DNA of 64,000 bases, taken from assembly GCF_019930585.1 (NCBI RefSeq), contig NZ_CP082839.1:1736001-1800000 (forward strand). The letters run 5' to 3'. Source of the stretch: Sphingomonas nostoxanthinifaciens. GTDB taxonomy: Bacteria; Pseudomonadota; Alphaproteobacteria; Sphingomonadales; Sphingomonadaceae. The position numbers and the translations under genes were made by a program. Shown piece after piece: positions 18,601 to 26,890 of the stretch (the stretch's first letter is position 1; each line of letters begins with the position of its first letter). The notes beneath the pieces are model-generated. The model was not told the DNA's origin. It was given only the letters and a program-made list of their open reading frames with translations, and made no database searches.

Positions 18601-18773
18601 GCGGGCGTGGCCTCGGCGGGTGGCGTTGCGATGGCAGGCGCCTGCTGCGGTGCGGGCTCGGCGGCGCCGGGCGCGACCTGCGCCTGTGCCTGACTTGTCA
18701 GACCGGCGAGCCCCGCAAGCGCGAGCATCGCGGTTCCCGACTTCATCAGCAAAGCGTATCGCCCCATCACCAT
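15645..18773 (-). CDS. TonB-dependent outer-membrane receptor
   Basis: A 1042-residue receptor. A signal peptide (about residues 1-32) and a proline/alanine-rich linker (residues 35-65) precede the plug domain (ADIVVTGSRLTSRGFEAPTP, then QNIETLLGSSPQFVGSQLSG and LNLRGFGDQRNLVLVNGRRF). A 22-strand barrel with long loops ends in FFFGVTAKF, with the terminal Phe for BAM recognition. Such receptors import oligosaccharides, siderophores or cofactors using TonB energy. Flanking GH28, GH43, GH10 and uronate genes suggest pectin or xylan oligosaccharides. It has its own terminator and a degenerate LacI-type operator 16 bp upstream of the start. Confidence 0.93.
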   Translation of the reverse strand: MVMGRYALLMKSGTAMLALAGLAGLTSQAQAQVAPGAAEPAPQQAPAIATPPAEATPAATAPAADIVVTGSRLTSRGFEAPTPVTVVDQQDVKLSGTQNIETLLGSSPQFVGSQLSGPTANTVPAGVATLNLRGFGDQRNLVLVNGRRFAISGPQQTTDVNAIPSALIKRTEVVTGGSSAVYGSDAISGVVNFIMRDDFQGLEVDAQNNVDQHTGTPNYTVDVTAGRNFDGGRGNITLSFDYLNRGGYTRGERGGWATPSLADGCVTSSSWSRSRAGTPLAIPSGSTCLGAGGRPGLIFSGSGTTPDGRIANIPTVGSSTSTAALNAALTNAGLGGITSRGFTFNDAGTTARPAVTPGDDYDLGPQAYMIVPQRRLLGNVFAHYDFSDAATLYVEGTIGNNQVRAQLPSTGVSGNFLVNTNNPYLSPQLQAVLRALDARETGTTTVTNGTSTVSTTPNDGLAVLNINRRVNEIGLRTNLSDIMTYRGAAGLRGRIGSVSDHFLSNLRYDVYYSYARTVQTDTADGAVSLSAFQNGILSQNGAAPLLNIFGANISAAGAAAIDARTRNVTTSTQQVAAGNITGELFQLPAGPVDFNAGVEWRRSAASFAPDARLASGDLSGFNASLPTSGHETAREVFGEVRVPILAHRPMFERLNVNGAFRYSNYDLSGVGGVWTYSGGVEYAPVRDITFRGQYQRSIRAPNVGELFGGNTTTGPTLTDPCSSRQPTSQQTSAVRAVCAATGVPANLIFTSEVQPNQFIFAVGGGNPNIGPEKSNTYTGGLVLTPSFLRGFAFSADYFNIDLKGAIAPLGGSPQNVLNLCYNVVQSASSPFCRAITRDPLTGQIAAPGYITATNANTGALKTSGVDFEGSYNFRTAWGLGDAGSRFEIGTDITWTRAFTSVPVAALPTSNECVGSYGQTCGQPIPEWKGTTRFTWKSGPLALSLRHRFIGAVTVDTYILPLRSGGTVPDKASLTNPTIPTQHYFDLSTAIDITRSLQLTAGVNNIADRDPPIVGSAAPSDNTFAATYDIGGRTFFFGVTAKF

Positions 18774-18789
18774 CCTCCAAGCGAGCCGT

Positions 18790-18803
18790 GTCTAGCGCTG
18801 GCA
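18790..18803. promoter_or_regulatory. Degenerate LacI-type operator between TonB receptor and GH43
   Basis: GTCTAGCGCTGGCA matches the TGCCAGCGCTGGCA palindrome at 11 of 14 positions, with the right half-site intact. It lies in the 80-bp gap between the divergent receptor (start 18773) and GH43 (start 18854). Confidence 0.55.
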
Positions 18804-18853
18804 TCGCGAATCTGTTCTTATGCAAACGTTCCATTATCTGCAACGGCAAATCG

Positions 18854-20482
18854 ATGAATGAGATTGGTGATCCTTTCCAGCGGTGGCAGCGGATGGCGCG
18901 AGGCCTGGCGGGCGCGCTCGCGCTTGCCTCGGCGCTCGTGCCGGGTGGGGGGGGCGCCGCCGCCGATTATGCCAACCCGATCCTGTTCGCGGACTATTCC
19001 GATCCCGACGTGATCCGCGTCGGGCGCGATTTCTATCTGGTCGCGTCGAGCTTCCACTTCTCGCCCGGCCTGCCGGTGCTGAAGTCGCGCGATCTGGTCC
19101 ACTGGACGATCGCCGGCCACGTGCTGCCGCGCCTGCCGTTCGCCGACGCCTACGACATGGTGCCGCCGTTCACGTTGACCGATGCGGTGTCGAAGCCGGT
19201 GGGGGCGGGGCTGCGCTATGCGCGCGGCGTATGGGCGCCGGCGATCCGTTTCCACGCCGGCCGTTACTACGTCTATTGGCCGACGCCCGACGAAGGCGCG
19301 TACATGGCGACCGCGACGCGGCCCGAGGGGCCGTGGAGCGCGCCGGTGCGCGTGCTGGCCGGTCCGGGCTATGAGGATCCATGCCCGTTCTGGGACGATG
19401 ACGGCACCGCCTGGCTGATCCACGGCAAGGTCGGCGCGGGGCCGCTGATCCTGCACCGGATGAGCGCCGACGGCACGCGCGTGCTGGACGAAGGCCGCAC
19501 GATCGTCGACGATCCCAAGGATCTGCCGGTGCTCGAAGGGCCGAAGCTGCTGAAGCGCAACGGCTATTATTATATCTGGGCGCCGTTCGGCGGGGTCGAG
19601 ACCGGCGCGCAGGTGGTGCTGCGCGCGCGGACGATCGCCGGGCCGTACGAGCGGCGCGTCGTCCTCGCGCCCGGTACGACCGCGGTGCAGGGGCCGCATC
19701 AGGGCGGCTATGTCGAGACGCCGTCGGGGCAGGGCTGGTTCGTCCATTTCAACAGCACCGGCGCCTTCGGCCGCATCGCCTATCTCGAGCCGGTGCATTG
19801 GCAGGACGATTGGCCGCTCGTCGGCGATCCGATCCCCGGCCGGCCCGGCACCGGCCAGCCGGTGGCGCAGCACGTCGTGCCCGACGTGCCGCCCGCGCCG
19901 GCGTCGATCGCGACCAGCGACGACTTCGCGGGGGCGCGGCTGGGGATGCAGTGGGAGTGGAACCACAATCCCGACGATCGCATGTGGAGCCTCGCCGAGC
20001 GGCCCGGCTGGCTGCGGCTGCACGCCACCCCGGCGCAGGCGCTCGTCACCGCACACAACACGCTGACGCAGATATTGTGGGGGCCGTCGTCGCGCATCAC
20101 CGCGCGCTTCGATCTCGCGCGCATGGCCGACGGGCAGCGCGCCGGGCTGGCGATGTTCCAGGCGCGCCCGGTTTGGATCGGCTCGGTGCGCGCGGGCGGC
20201 GTCACGCGCGTGACGCTCTCGATCGCGGGCGAGGAGCGATCGGGGCCGATCGTCGCGGGCAACGACCTGCGCCTGCGCGTGACCGTCGGCGCCGATCAGC
20301 AGGCAGCGTTCGCCTACAGCATCGATCGCGGCCGGAGCTTCGTCGCGTTCGGCGCGCCGCAGCCATTGCACTTCGCGTGGTGGAAGGGCGCGCGGCCGGC
20401 CTTGTTCAGCTATTCGACCGCGCCGACCCCGGCGGGCGCGGTCGACATCGACTGGGTGCGGGTGGAGCGGCCGGTGCGCTGA
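18854..20482 (+). CDS. GH43 beta-xylosidase/alpha-L-arabinofuranosidase
   Basis: 542 residues. A signal peptide begins at the internal methionine (residue 14, MARGLAGALALASALVPGGG). The five-bladed propeller has the three GH43 acids in NPILFADYSDPDVIRVG (general base Asp), the GYEDPCPFWDDDGTAW segment, and VLEGPKLLKRNGYYYIWAPF (general acid Glu). The region HQGGYVETPSGQGWFVHFNS is typical of beta-xylosidase subfamilies. A C-terminal concanavalin-like domain (about 345-540) matches the GH43 C2 type. It releases xylose or arabinose from xylo-oligosaccharides. The start could be ATG 18854 or 18893. Its 3' end overlaps the convergent GH10 gene by 73 bp. Confidence 0.92.
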   Translation: MNEIGDPFQRWQRMARGLAGALALASALVPGGGGAAADYANPILFADYSDPDVIRVGRDFYLVASSFHFSPGLPVLKSRDLVHWTIAGHVLPRLPFADAYDMVPPFTLTDAVSKPVGAGLRYARGVWAPAIRFHAGRYYVYWPTPDEGAYMATATRPEGPWSAPVRVLAGPGYEDPCPFWDDDGTAWLIHGKVGAGPLILHRMSADGTRVLDEGRTIVDDPKDLPVLEGPKLLKRNGYYYIWAPFGGVETGAQVVLRARTIAGPYERRVVLAPGTTAVQGPHQGGYVETPSGQGWFVHFNSTGAFGRIAYLEPVHWQDDWPLVGDPIPGRPGTGQPVAQHVVPDVPPAPASIATSDDFAGARLGMQWEWNHNPDDRMWSLAERPGWLRLHATPAQALVTAHNTLTQILWGPSSRITARFDLARMADGQRAGLAMFQARPVWIGSVRAGGVTRVTLSIAGEERSGPIVAGNDLRLRVTVGADQQAAFAYSIDRGRSFVAFGAPQPLHFAWWKGARPALFSYSTAPTPAGAVDIDWVRVERPVR

Positions 20483-21618
20483 GGCGCTGCCGCCAGCGCC
20501 GCCGCGATCGCCGCGCGCAGCGGCTTGGCACGAAGCGCATCGTCATAGGGCAAAGGCCGCTTGGGCAGATTGTCGACGCGCGGCGAGGTCGTCTGGAGCC
20601 AGCTATAGCGATCGCCCAGCCCCCAGCACATCAGCGTATCCACCTGCGCATAAGCGAGCGTGACGTCGAGATAGGATCGCGCGAGATCGGCGACCGCCCG
20701 ATCGCGCACCGCGACATCGGCAGGCAGCCCCTTGTCGTTCACGTCGAATTCCGAGACGAGCAGGCCGAGGCCCGTCGCCGTCACCCGGTCGAGGAAGCGT
20801 CGCCATTCGTCCACCTGCGCACCGAGCGTCGTCGCGGCGCCCGCGCCGTTGCTGCCGATATGCCCCTGGATACCGAGCGCATCGACCGGCACGTTCTGCG
20901 CCTTCAGCGTCTCCAGCAACGTAAGCACCGCGGCGCGATGCGTCGCGCTCGACGCGTCCCAGCTCATATAATCGTTATAGACGAGCTGGGCGTGCGGCGC
21001 GGCGGCGCGCGCGGTGTGGAAGGCGAGCGCGATCGTCTCGACCGTGCCGCCGATCGCGTGCGACAAATTGGTCTCGCGATAGGCGCCGGTCTTCTCGTCG
21101 ATCGCCTCGTTGACGACGTCGAAGCTGCGGACGGTGCCGGCATAGCGCTTCGCGACCGTCTCGACATGCGCGCGCAGCATCCGTTCGCCCGCCACGCGCG
21201 GCGCGCTGCCGAAATCATGCGCCTCCAGCCAGGCCGGCGTCCAGCGCCGGTTCTGCCACAGCAGATTGTGGCCTCGCACGCCCAGCCCGTGCTGCGTCGC
21301 CCACGCGACCAGCCGGTCGGCGGGGGCGAAGTCGAAGCGGTCGGCCGAGGGGCGCAGCACGCCCCACTTCATCTCGTTCTCGGGGACGATCAGCCCGCAC
21401 TGCCCGGCGATCAGCGTGAGATAGGCCGGGTCGGCGAAGCCGCCGGTCGGCGTTCCCGCCTGCCCCGCGCCGAGGCAGGTGCCGAAGCGCATCCCTTTGG
21501 CGCGTGCCAGCGCGTCGAGCGATGCATCTCCCGGAACGGCGCGTGCCGCACCGGCACACGCAATCGCCCCGGCGCCGGCGATGAAGGCGCGCCGGTCGAA
21601 CGGCATCGCCGCGGTCAC
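20410..21618 (-). CDS. GH10 endo-1,4-beta-xylanase
   Basis: A 402-residue single-domain exported xylanase. The N terminus FDRRAFIAGAGAIACAGAA is a Tat-like signal. The TIM barrel carries the acid/base Glu in RSFDVVNEAIDEKTG, the nucleophile Glu in GLLVSEFDVNDKG, and the usual HNLLW and CWGLGDRYSWL motifs. There is no carbohydrate-binding module. The GTG start overlaps the uxaC stop (GTGA), so it is the second gene of a uxaC-xylanase operon. The last roughly 20 residues (from QRTGRSTRTQ) extend past the normal barrel end into the antisense strand of GH43 and look accidental. Confidence 0.94.
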   Translation of the reverse strand: MTAAMPFDRRAFIAGAGAIACAGAARAVPGDASLDALARAKGMRFGTCLGAGQAGTPTGGFADPAYLTLIAGQCGLIVPENEMKWGVLRPSADRFDFAPADRLVAWATQHGLGVRGHNLLWQNRRWTPAWLEAHDFGSAPRVAGERMLRAHVETVAKRYAGTVRSFDVVNEAIDEKTGAYRETNLSHAIGGTVETIALAFHTARAAAPHAQLVYNDYMSWDASSATHRAAVLTLLETLKAQNVPVDALGIQGHIGSNGAGAATTLGAQVDEWRRFLDRVTATGLGLLVSEFDVNDKGLPADVAVRDRAVADLARSYLDVTLAYAQVDTLMCWGLGDRYSWLQTTSPRVDNLPKRPLPYDDALRAKPLRAAIAAALAAAPQRTGRSTRTQSMSTAPAGVGAVE

Positions 21619-23078
21619 GCCACCTTGCGCAATGCCGGCGTCGGGCCGGTGCCGGTCGCCGGTTCGTCGAGGCGATAGGCCTTGCGCACCAGATTGTAGG
21701 TGAGGTCGACGATCAGTTCGGCCGCTTCCCCCTCGGCCATCCGGCCTTCCGCCACCAACCGCGCGAGGAACCCCGAATCGACGCGGCGCGCGACGTCGTG
21801 CCGTGCCGGGATCGACAGGAAGGCGCGCGTATCGTCATTGAAGCCGACCGTATTGTAGAAGCCCGCCGTCTCGGTGGTCATCTCGCGGAAGCGGCGCATG
21901 CCTTCGGGGCTGTCGTGGAACCACCAGGCCGGGCCGAGCTTGAGGCACGGATAATGGCCCGCCAGCGGCGCCAGCTCGCGCGCATAGACGGTTTCGTCCA
22001 GCGTGAAGAGGATGATCGACAGGCCGGCCTCGTTGCCGAACGCGTCGAGCAGCGGCTTCAGCGCGTGGACGTAGTCGGTGCGCATCGGAATGTCGGCGCC
22101 CTTGTCGCGGCCGAAGGCGGCGTGCAGCCCGCGATTGTGGTTGCGCACGGCGCCCGGATGGATCTGCATTACCAGCCCGTCGTCGAGGCTCATCCGCGCC
22201 ATCTCGGTCAGCATCTGCGCGCGGAACAGCTCGGCATCGGCCGGGGTCCAGTCGCCATGCATCACCTTGGCGAACAGGGCCTCGGCCTCGCTGGTCGACA
22301 GGTTGGCGGTCGCGGCGGTGGGGTGGCCATGATCGGTCGAGGTCGCGCCCGCCGCGATGAAATCCTGCCGCCGGCTCCGGTGCGCCGCGAGATAGCCCTG
22401 CCACGATCCGATATCCGCGCCGGTCAGCTCGGCGAAGCGGGCGAGGGCGGCACGGAACTCCTCATGCTCGGGATCGATCACCGCATCGGGGCGATAGGCG
22501 GTGACGACGCGGCCCTTCCAGCCCGACGCCACGATCGCCGCATGATGCTCCAGCGTGTCGTGCGCGCCTTCGGTGGTGGCGATCAGCTCGATGTTGAAGC
22601 GCTCGTACAGCGCGCGCGGGCGGAAGGCCGGGGTCGCCAGCAACTCGCCGATGCGATCGAAATAGAGATCGGCGGTGTCGGCCGCCAGCGACACGTCGAA
22701 GCCGAACACCTCGGCGAAGACATGATCGAGCCAGATGCGCGACGGCGTGCCGCGGAACAGATGCTGGCGTTCGGCGAAGATGCGCCACGCCGCGCTCGGA
22801 TCGGCCGCCCCGGGTGCGCCATGCGCCGGCACGCCGAGATCCTCGAGCCGCACGCCCTGGCTGTAGAGCATCCGGAACAGATAATGGTCGGGCTGCAGCA
22901 GCAGCTCGGACGCGTTGTTCCACGGCTCGTCATAGGCGAACCAGCGCGGATCGGTGTGGCCGTGCGGGCTGACGATCGGCAGCGTGGCGACGCTGGCATA
23001 GAGCGCGCGCGCAATGCCACGGGTGCGCTCCTCGACGGGAAAAAGGCGGTCGGGATCAAGGCGAAGGGGAGCGGCCAC
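21615..23078 (-). CDS. uxaC: Glucuronate/galacturonate isomerase
   Basis: A 487-residue member of the amidohydrolase-related uronate isomerase family. Visible signatures are IVSPHGHTDPRWFA near the N terminus (metal-binding His-x-His), YERFNIELIATTEGAHD, LVMQIHPGAVRNHN, LKLGPAWWFHDSPEGMRRF and AGFYNTVGFNDDTRAFLSIP. It interconverts D-glucuronate with D-fructuronate and D-galacturonate with D-tagaturonate, the first cytoplasmic step for uronates from glucuronoxylan and pectin. It leads the uxaC-GH10 operon and has the 14-bp operator 31 bp upstream of its start. Confidence 0.95.
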   Translation of the reverse strand: MAAPLRLDPDRLFPVEERTRGIARALYASVATLPIVSPHGHTDPRWFAYDEPWNNASELLLQPDHYLFRMLYSQGVRLEDLGVPAHGAPGAADPSAAWRIFAERQHLFRGTPSRIWLDHVFAEVFGFDVSLAADTADLYFDRIGELLATPAFRPRALYERFNIELIATTEGAHDTLEHHAAIVASGWKGRVVTAYRPDAVIDPEHEEFRAALARFAELTGADIGSWQGYLAAHRSRRQDFIAAGATSTDHGHPTAATANLSTSEAEALFAKVMHGDWTPADAELFRAQMLTEMARMSLDDGLVMQIHPGAVRNHNRGLHAAFGRDKGADIPMRTDYVHALKPLLDAFGNEAGLSIILFTLDETVYARELAPLAGHYPCLKLGPAWWFHDSPEGMRRFREMTTETAGFYNTVGFNDDTRAFLSIPARHDVARRVDSGFLARLVAEGRMAEGEAAELIVDLTYNLVRKAYRLDEPATGTGPTPALRKVA

Positions 23079-23108
23079 GGAGCTTGGTTCCTCGTCTGCA
23101 AGCTGTTA

Positions 23109-23122
23109 TGCCAGCGATGGCA
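23109..23122. promoter_or_regulatory. LacI-type operator between uxaC and the six-hairpin glycosidase gene
   Basis: TGCCAGCGATGGCA, identical to the copy at 13950. It is placed between divergent genes so both promoters could be repressed together. Confidence 0.78.
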
Positions 23123-23137
23123 CGATCATCGTCCGCG

Positions 23138-25390
23138 ATGCAAGTGCGCCTCTTTCCTTCGACTGGGCTGGCTTTGCGGCGGACGATCAGGCGTTATCGG
23201 CTTTGGCTGTTCGCGGCAACTTTGCTGGCCGCGGAACATGGCGGAGCGGCGCCGCCGATCGACCGGCACGCGCTCGTCACGCGGCACGATATCCACGCCA
23301 CCGCGATCGATCCGCACGCGCCGGTGATGCTCGGCAACGGCACGCTGGGCTTCACCGCGGACATCACCGGGCTCCAGACCTTTCCCGACCATTATGCGCC
23401 GACCGCGCCGTTGCTCACCATGGCGCAATGGGCGTGGCACAGCTTTCCGCGGCCGCCGGGGCTCGGACACGGCGATGGCAGCGTGATGGTGCCGGTGCCC
23501 GGCCGCGGGCCGCAGCCATTCGCCTATATCCGCGATCTGGGTACGGCGGCGCACGACCCGGCGGTCGCCTGGCTGCGCGAGAACCCGCACCATATCTCGC
23601 TCGCGCGGGTCGCGCTGGCGCTGCGCCATGCCGACGGGCGGCCGGTGCGGTTCGAGGATCTCTCCACGACCGACCAGACGCTCGATCTGTGGACCGGCAC
23701 GCTCACCAGCCGCTTCCGGCTCGATGGCCAGCCGGTCACCGTCGTCACCCGCATCGGTGCGCCGCGCGACCTGATCCTGGTCGAGATACGCTCGCCGCTC
23801 GTCGCGCGCGGGCAAATCGGCATCGACCTCGCCTTTCCCGGCGTGTCGCGCACGCTCAACCCCGATCCGGCGGACTGGACGCATCCGGAGGCGCATCGCA
23901 CGCAGGTTGTCGCGCGTGCGGCCGGGCGACTGGCGACGGTCGAGCGGATCGACGCGACCGCTTATGCCACCGCCGTCGCCGCGCCGGGCGCAAGCATCGC
24001 GCAGACGGATACGCATCGTTTCACGATCCACGCACCGGGGCAGGCGGTGCTGCGTGCGGTGATCGCGCTGGAGGATCGCCCGCGTGCCGCGCCGTTGCCG
24101 GCATACGCCGCTGCCACCGAAGCGGCGATGGCGCACTGGCGCGATTACTGGACGCATGGCGGCATGATCGACCTGTCGGGCACCGCCGATCCGCGGGCGC
24201 GCGAACTCGAGCGGCGGATCGTGCTGTCGCAATATCTCGCCGCGATCAACGCTGCCGGCGCCACCCCGCCGCAGGAGGAAGGGCTGTTCTCGAACAGCTG
24301 GAACGGCAAGTTCCACCTCGAAATGCATCCGTGGCACGCCGCGCATTTCGCGACGTGGGGGCGCCCTGTGCTGTTGGAGCGCAGCCTCGCCTGGTATCTT
24401 GCCCATCTGCCTGCTGCGCTGGCGGAGGGGCGACGCCACGGGCTCGATGCGGCGTGGTGGCCGAAGATGACCGGGCCGGACGGGCGCAACAGCCCCAGCC
24501 CGATCAATCCCTTCATCTTCTGGCAGCAGCCGCACCCGATCTATCTCGCCGAACTGATATGGCGCGGGCATCCCGATCGGGCGACGCTCGCACGTTATGC
24601 GCCGATGGTCGCGGCGACCGCGCGCCTGCTCGCCGGCTGGCCGCGGCTCGATCCGGCGACGGGGCTTTATCATCTCGGGCCACCGATCGTGCCGGTGCAG
24701 GAAAATCACGATCCGTTCACGACCGCCGATCCGGCGTTCGAGCTCGAATATTTTCGTTGGGGGCTGCAGGTCGCGCAGCAATGGCGCGAGCGGCAGGGGC
24801 TTGCGCGCGATGCGGGCTGGGATCGGGTCATCACCGGGATGACGCCGATGCCGCGCGACGGCGACCGTTACATGGCGGTGGCGGGCGAGGGCGGCTATTG
24901 GGCGCGGATCGCGGCATCGTGTCGCGGCAAGGCGGATGCGCCGGGCTGCCCCAATCGCGACCATCCCTCCTTCCTGATGAGCGACGGGCCGATCGGCAGC
25001 GACCGCGTCGACCGCGCGACGATGGCGCGCACGCTCGCCGCCACCACGGCGAACTGGGATTGGGCACAGGTGTGGGGCTGGGATTTCCCGTCGATCGCGA
25101 TGACCGCGGCTCGCCTCGGCGACCCCGACGCCGCAGTCGGCTGGCTGCTGCGCGACGCGCCGAACAACCAGTGGGGATCGACCGGCATGACCCCGCGCTT
25201 CGACACCGCCGCTGCCCCCGACGGGGCGGGTACCTATCCGCGTTCCGCCGACACCTATTTCCCGTCGAACGGTGCGCTGTTGCTCGCGACGGGCATGATG
25301 GCCGCAGGCTGGACGGGCGCGACCGGCCCCGCACCGGGCTTCCCCGCCGACTGGCATGTGCGTGTGGAGGGAATTACGCCGCTGCCGTGA
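23138..25390 (+). CDS. Exported six-hairpin glycosidase-like protein
   Basis: About 750 residues. A basic N terminus and hydrophobic stretch (RRYRLWLFAATLLAAEHGGA) suggest export. The mature protein has an N-terminal beta-rich domain (VMLGNGTLGFTADITGLQTF) and a large alpha-helical domain with Trp-rich motifs: NSWNGKFHLEMHPWHAAHFA, DAAWWPKMTGPDGRNSP and NWDWAQVWGWDFPSIA. This architecture recalls clan GH-L (GH65/GH95-type) enzymes, and the Glu in HLEMHPWH is a candidate general acid. I cannot assign a family or substrate. The context implies action on xylan or pectin side chains. The start is uncertain (ATG 23138, only 15 bp after the operator). Confidence 0.65.
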   Translation: MQVRLFPSTGLALRRTIRRYRLWLFAATLLAAEHGGAAPPIDRHALVTRHDIHATAIDPHAPVMLGNGTLGFTADITGLQTFPDHYAPTAPLLTMAQWAWHSFPRPPGLGHGDGSVMVPVPGRGPQPFAYIRDLGTAAHDPAVAWLRENPHHISLARVALALRHADGRPVRFEDLSTTDQTLDLWTGTLTSRFRLDGQPVTVVTRIGAPRDLILVEIRSPLVARGQIGIDLAFPGVSRTLNPDPADWTHPEAHRTQVVARAAGRLATVERIDATAYATAVAAPGASIAQTDTHRFTIHAPGQAVLRAVIALEDRPRAAPLPAYAAATEAAMAHWRDYWTHGGMIDLSGTADPRARELERRIVLSQYLAAINAAGATPPQEEGLFSNSWNGKFHLEMHPWHAAHFATWGRPVLLERSLAWYLAHLPAALAEGRRHGLDAAWWPKMTGPDGRNSPSPINPFIFWQQPHPIYLAELIWRGHPDRATLARYAPMVAATARLLAGWPRLDPATGLYHLGPPIVPVQENHDPFTTADPAFELEYFRWGLQVAQQWRERQGLARDAGWDRVITGMTPMPRDGDRYMAVAGEGGYWARIAASCRGKADAPGCPNRDHPSFLMSDGPIGSDRVDRATMARTLAATTANWDWAQVWGWDFPSIAMTAARLGDPDAAVGWLLRDAPNNQWGSTGMTPRFDTAAAPDGAGTYPRSADTYFPSNGALLLATGMMAAGWTGATGPAPGFPADWHVRVEGITPLP

Positions 25391-25427
25391 GCCGCCGTAG
25401 CGCGGCCGTCCGGTGCGACGAACCCGA

Positions 25428-26630
25428 CTAGGGAGCCACCTCGATCGCCTGATCGCGGGGACGCATGCGATTGTCGCTCAGCAGCGCGGCAAGCTTACGC
25501 CCGGCCCGAATGCCGGGTCGCTCGATCAGCGCATAGGCGCACGTCGCGACCAGTACGGTTATCACGATCAGGATCGGCAGGGCGATCAGGCGCGCTCCGA
25601 CAGGCAGGATTGCAGCGACGCCGACGTCGACAAACGCCACGTCCAGAACGATGCCGTGAAGAAGGTAGATGCCGAACGAGCATTCGCCGAGCGCGATTGC
25701 GCCCGATGTCCTCAAGGTGCCCCAGAGATCGTTGCCGCAGGCGATCGCGACGAAGAAGAGGCCGTACAGGATCATCGAGATCGGCGCATATGGCACGGCC
25801 TGCAACATCGCCAGCAACAGCGATATCAGCGCCACGACCGTACAGGCCGGCGACGCGGCCAGGCTTCGCGCCCATCGGCGTTCCCTCAGTTCGAACGCGA
25901 GCATGCCGATCGCGAAGAGCGGAAGGTAGGTGACGAGCGGAACCGTCCACGGGCTGTGGCGCAGCACGAGCGACCCGACCAGCAACCCGGCCGGAATCAC
26001 CCAGGTTGGCCCCCGGTCGGCAAGCGCCTGTCGCGCCAATATGCAGGCGGGCAATACCAGCGTGTAGAACAGCAGCTCATACCAGAGCGACCACAGGACC
26101 TTGGCATTCAGGAGCGGAGCGCCGTCATATCCCAGCAGCGGGGGCTGATCCCAGAATGTCAGCCACCTGACGAAGGGCGCGGCCGCGAACGTGACGGTTC
26201 CGGTGGCCGCCGTTCGCGCGACGATGATGAGAGCGATCAACGCGATCGATACGAGGACGAGCGGATAGATCCTGAACAGCCGGCCAATGTACAGCGGCAC
26301 CCACCGAACGCGCGCGCCACGCAGAATTTGCGGGTAGAACACGCATCCGGTGACCATGAAGAATAGCGCAACCGCGCCGGGGCCCAGACTATTCAGCAGG
26401 CTGCCTGGCAAAGGCACCCATTGGCCGCCATTGTTCATGAACTGGAGCCAGCGTGCAAAATGATATGCGCACACGCCCAAGGCCAAGTAACCACGAAGTC
26501 CATCGATGCACCCGATACGCCGGCTCTCGTCTGGCAGGGACAGGCCCAGCAGCTTGAGTGCTCGCGCGAGAATGGTCGCTACCGCGAACGATGCCGCAAC
26601 TACCGCAAGGAATATCCCGGCATCGATCAT
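25428..26630 (-). CDS. Acyltransferase 3 (OafA/YrhL-type) membrane protein
   Basis: A 400-residue integral membrane protein with about ten hydrophobic helices. The family's N-terminal active-site region is CIDGLRGYLALGVCAYHFAR, where the conserved His is the proposed catalytic residue. Members transfer acyl groups, often acetyl, to exported polysaccharides, lipids or antibiotics. No polysaccharide genes adjoin it. Base composition looks less GC-rich than neighbours and it ends about 260 bp from the tRNA-Pro 3' end, so acquisition by transfer is possible. The substrate is unknown. Confidence 0.85.
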   Translation of the reverse strand: MIDAGIFLAVVAASFAVATILARALKLLGLSLPDESRRIGCIDGLRGYLALGVCAYHFARWLQFMNNGGQWVPLPGSLLNSLGPGAVALFFMVTGCVFYPQILRGARVRWVPLYIGRLFRIYPLVLVSIALIALIIVARTAATGTVTFAAAPFVRWLTFWDQPPLLGYDGAPLLNAKVLWSLWYELLFYTLVLPACILARQALADRGPTWVIPAGLLVGSLVLRHSPWTVPLVTYLPLFAIGMLAFELRERRWARSLAASPACTVVALISLLLAMLQAVPYAPISMILYGLFFVAIACGNDLWGTLRTSGAIALGECSFGIYLLHGIVLDVAFVDVGVAAILPVGARLIALPILIVITVLVATCAYALIERPGIRAGRKLAALLSDNRMRPRDQAIEVAP

Positions 26631-26890
26631 TTCACTATCATAGGTTAATTTTTGTCATTGTCGATGGCGCCGAATTTGGACGACCTGCGAGGCAAAAAGC
26701 GCGGTCCGCACTGCATTTGCAGCCTGTAGCGTGATCCATGGCCAGATGCGGAAGTGGTCGTGCGCGCCGTGGCGCATGGGCCGGCGGGTAAACTTCCAAG
26801 CTTTAAGCAGCCAACATCGCGGACCCTGATCGCGAATCGCAAGCGCCGATCCTCAGCTCCAAAACGAAGCCGAAAATCAGCGCGCGAACA
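26631..26890. other. Non-coding gap between acyltransferase and tRNA-Pro
   Basis: About 260 bp with no credible gene on either strand. It starts with a locally AT-rich stretch (around 26640-26660), likely the acyltransferase promoter. I see no attachment-site repeat of the tRNA 3' end here. Confidence 0.5.

Noticed and set aside
18817..18833. TGCAAACGTTCCA as another LacI operator before GH43
   Set aside because: It only partly matches a palindrome and differs from the operator used elsewhere in the island; the degenerate site at 18790 is a better candidate.
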